A DNA stretch of 64,000 bases from positions 7,874 through 71,873 of the forward strand of contig JAKUCV010004200.1 in the NCBI GenBank assembly GCA_028386065.3, in the 5' to 3' direction. Below are positions 61,601-64,000 of the stretch, piece after piece. The stretch comes from Turnera subulata. Lineage: Eukaryota > Streptophyta > Magnoliopsida > Malpighiales > Passifloraceae. The notes below the pieces were generated by a model, which had not been told where the DNA came from, did not search any database, and worked only from the letters and a program-made list of their open reading frames with translations. The number at the start of each line of letters is the position of its first letter. Position 1 is the first letter of the stretch. The translations under genes and the position numbers were made by a program.

Positions 61601-61988
61601 TCCAGATTTTTATCATTTCACCAATTTCTTGCAGCATTTTTTTGTGGATTAACAAATAACCACACATATTAATCGAAGAAAAAAAAATATACAATCCATT
61701 CTTCAATTGATTAACAACATATGTTAATCGGTAAAAAAAATTATTCGATCCACCAAGAAACATATATGTATCCACGTATATTATGTAGAAAACAAAGCAG
61801 TACGTCGATTTGTTTTGATCGATAGAACAAAAAAAAAAAATACATGAGTGGTGGATGAACGAATTAATCCCGGATTGAACAGATCAATCCCGATAATACA
61901 CAAATACCTAATTCTTTAGAACACGATTTTAGATTTACACAAAATCGATAAAATCAACCAGAAAACAAGCCTATAGCTCCGCTACCAA

Positions 61989-62294
61989 TGAAGGATTTCA
62001 ATGTACATATACATATAATAGATAAAGAACACGTATCTGTAAGTGAAGCGGAAGCGTTGTCAGGATCGGGAACCACGACTTGGATTACTGGTCGGTGGAG
62101 ACCGTCACAGTATGTCGGATCGGCCTCCTAGTTTCCACGGTCTAAATCCCTAGTTTACAGTATGCAGGTTATTTGTGTTGTCTGTTATACAAGTGTACTA
62201 GCCTCCCCTTTGTGGTGGCTTATATATAGCATAGTTGGGCTCCAATTAAACTTAAGTGAACACCCCTTATGGGTGGATCCACTATTTTCCAACA
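61989..62294 (-). repeat. 5' LTR of the Copia at 55-62 kb
   Basis: It is 306 bases with intact ends, followed by AATTC. The primer site lies at about 61970-61988 on the inner side. Confidence 0.92.
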
Positions 62295-62450
62295 AATTCA
62301 AATGCTTCAGTTCCAGTTGGATGAATTAGGAAGTTTGAGGTGTTAACTAGTTAGTCCAAGTTATTGGATATATTTCATTTTAAAATTTCTTTTGCGGACC
62401 TTTAATCTTTAATTGATATTAGTACTAAATTTGCAGACCTTAACGTAGGG

Positions 62451-62659
62451 GGCCCTTTTACCAATATGTGGCATTGATGGAGGGCTTTGATCTGATTGAA
62501 CAACAGCTAGCTAGTCTAACCTGTCAGGGTAGGGTTAGTTTTGTGCGAGTTAAAATGAAATTCCACCCCGGTGGAAATCCGAAAGAGTATCTTGATTCAA
62601 TGAACAAGGAAAGGTTCTCTGCTATTGTGATCATTGCACAAGTGGACGGAAAGCTTAAT
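62451..62659 (+). pseudogene. Exon-like block of unknown function
   Basis: After an acceptor-like acgtag (62444-62449) a frame of about 70 residues opens, including VALMEGFDLIEQQLASLTCQ and MKFHPGGNPKEYLDSMNKER, and ends at a donor-like AAT/GTAATC (62660). Codon use looks genic, but I recognise no family. The Copia at 55-62 kb inserted about 150 bases upstream, so it could be part of a gene broken by that insertion, or the first visible exon of a gene continuing beyond the window. Confidence 0.35.
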
Positions 62660-64000
62660 GTAATCCTTTCTTTTTCTTTGTTTCTGTATCTGATTTGAGA
62701 TTAGAATATGACAACTTCTGGTCAATATATATATGGAACGAATGGACCTATATATATTAATGAATCTATCTATAACCTCGAAAGCTTGGTTGCTATATAT
62801 CAACCAAGAGGCAAGTTGATCATAACCATCACTTCAAGTTATACAAGAAGACACAGACTTTCCTCATCAAAAAAAAAAAAAAGAAGACACAGACTTGCAT
62901 GACATTGGATCTCCCCTTTGACTCTTTCTTTGGTGATGAACCTTAAAGTTTAACTAACATGTACACTTGTTCAGATGATACTGATATATTGTCCCCTTGA
63001 AGAAGGCTATTTGTCTAGTTTCTTGAAGCAGTTGCTTTATTGTTTTTATTTTTGCATGTATATTATAGTCTTGGTCAATGTATACTAGAAAGAATGGTCT
63101 GTGTCTCTTGTGTACGTATGGAAATCGTGTAAATGAAGCCCTGTTTGAAGCAAGAAGATGGTACTGTAGCTGCTTCTAGTAACTAGAGATGAAACATCCA
63201 AAAGTTAGGTCAAAAGTCACCTAATCTGGGCTGGATGCATCGTGTAATCCACGTCAAGTTTGTGCCTTAGAATAAAATTTAATTTCTTAGCAAAGCAAAA
63301 AAAAAAAAAAAAATGCTCTCAGACTTTCTCTTCTTTAGTTTTTCTTTTGTCCCATTTGCTGATGCATGATTCCCATTACCATTGACATATTAAACTAGCT
63401 TTTATCTTTAATATTATCATGAAACTTAGGCTTTATCTAGTGGTCCTCATTTCCTTAATGCTGGTTTTGCGGATTCCTCTCAAAATGCTGTACTTTAATA
63501 TGGGCACATTTGGTTGGTTGGACGGGCCTGTAAAAATTATTAAAGTAGTACTTACAGGGAAAGGGAATTGGTGCAAAGAGGGGAGCAGGGTTAGTGATCG
63601 AGATTAATTATAATTTATTCCAAAGAGATTTGATTTTAAAAAACGATAGTGTGGGCTCCAATTAGAGCTAGCACTGCTGCTTTACTTACCATTAGAATGT
63701 ATGCGAGTAACTATATATATAGGTAAATACTATATAATATATATGTTAGGGTTCTTCACAAATGACATGCATGTGCATCCATGTGAAGAGGGTCCTTTAT
63801 GTTGTTAAAACTCTTTGCATGGTTTGAGTGCCCAAGAAACATCCTTTTTCAGGAACATTGAATCAAACCTTAGATAATGGTGAAAGCGCCACATGTTATA
63901 ATGGATAACATCCTAAGCTTCACTCGACCAAAAAAACAAAAAAAATCCTAAGCTTCAAGCTTTAAGTTTTGGCTCCTGTGTCAGTAAGTATAAAGCCAGA
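62660..64000. other. AT-rich DNA at the right edge, no supported gene
   Basis: Runs of A at about 62868-62882 and 63297-63313 and short AT repeats near 63710-63745 are visible. A 62-codon frame at 63419-63607 shows no domain. I see nothing firm here. Confidence 0.3.

Larger units (their letters stand above)
55549..62294 (-). mobile_element. Degenerate Copia-type element, 6.7 kb, target duplication AATTC
   Basis: The LTRs 55549-55854 and 61989-62294 are 306 bases each, start TGAAGG and end TTTTCCAACA. They differ at roughly 15 positions by eye. The target duplication is AATTC at 55544-55548 and 62295-62299. On the minus strand a polypurine string GAGTGGGAGA abuts the left LTR and TTGGTAGCGGAGC (Met-tRNA-like primer site) abuts the right one. 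Interior pieces near 56490-56770 translate on the minus strand to broken RNase H-like text, and 59353-59613 to a gag-like NYEIWNLVFQYVL. All coding parts are dead. The leader holds the palindrome series and a GC-rich section. Confidence 0.9.

Noticed and set aside
1..64000. tRNA, rRNA or snoRNA genes
   Set aside because: I found no cloverleaf with A and B boxes and no rRNA core sequence on reading. A tRNAscan-SE or Infernal run would be needed to exclude them.

Overview
The window is nuclear DNA from a flowering plant, most likely a eudicot; I cannot name the species. The evidence is four plant genes with GT-AG introns (one GC-AG), AT-rich intergenic DNA, CT-rich microsatellites before start codons, and a heavy load of nested LTR and non-LTR retrotransposons.

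Genes, all on the + strand: (1) a small c-Myc-binding-protein (MYCBP) homologue, 2085-4200, five exons; (2) an AT-hook/PPC DNA-binding protein of the AHL family, 12341-18452, six exons; (3) an ethylene receptor of subfamily II, best matched to EIN4, 28474-31343, two exons, with the full sensor, GAF, degenerate kinase and receiver layout; (4) a METTL2/6/8-type tRNA methyltransferase, 39448-41707, six exons, whose first intron appears to use a GC donor. They serve unrelated processes (ethylene signalling, chromatin, tRNA modification, coiled-coil adaptor) and form no operon-like unit. Two further open exon-like blocks (43007-43203 minus, about 62451-62659 plus) may be remnants of other genes.

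Between the genes lie repeats. From left: the tail of an LTR (1-372); a roughly 1 kb TIR element with a GC-rich interior (374-1393); a foldback AT-rich element (about 5745-6180); a LINE 3' end with a second partial copy in tandem (8905-11740); an old non-autonomous element carrying an 89-bp tandem array, split by a 5.4-kb Copia element with a CCTTC target duplication (20311-25746); a LINE tail (31718-32934) interrupted by a degenerate Copia with a CAATT target duplication (32935-39029), which itself contains a LINE endonuclease fragment; a LINE on the minus strand (43625-45745); a long-TIR element (45803-54865) that received a 7.9-kb non-coding LTR element (LARD-like) with a CCCTC target duplication (46046-53992); and a third Copia with an AATTC target duplication (55549-62294). 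The three Copias, the LARD-like element and the old relative all lie in the minus orientation.

The most unusual points are: (a) about 20 short palindromes in the leader of the third Copia whose two arms change together, as expected of conserved hairpins; (b) a junction at 7313/7314 joining the end of a 3.76-kb segment back to its own start inside the MYCBP gene, flanked by single-N gaps, which suggests a collapsed tandem duplication, a circular template or an assembly error; (c) a block of about 75 bp kept almost unchanged just inside the 3' LTR of three elements whose LTRs are otherwise different; and (d) minisatellites nested within minisatellites in the LARD-like element. No tRNA, rRNA or CRISPR array was seen.
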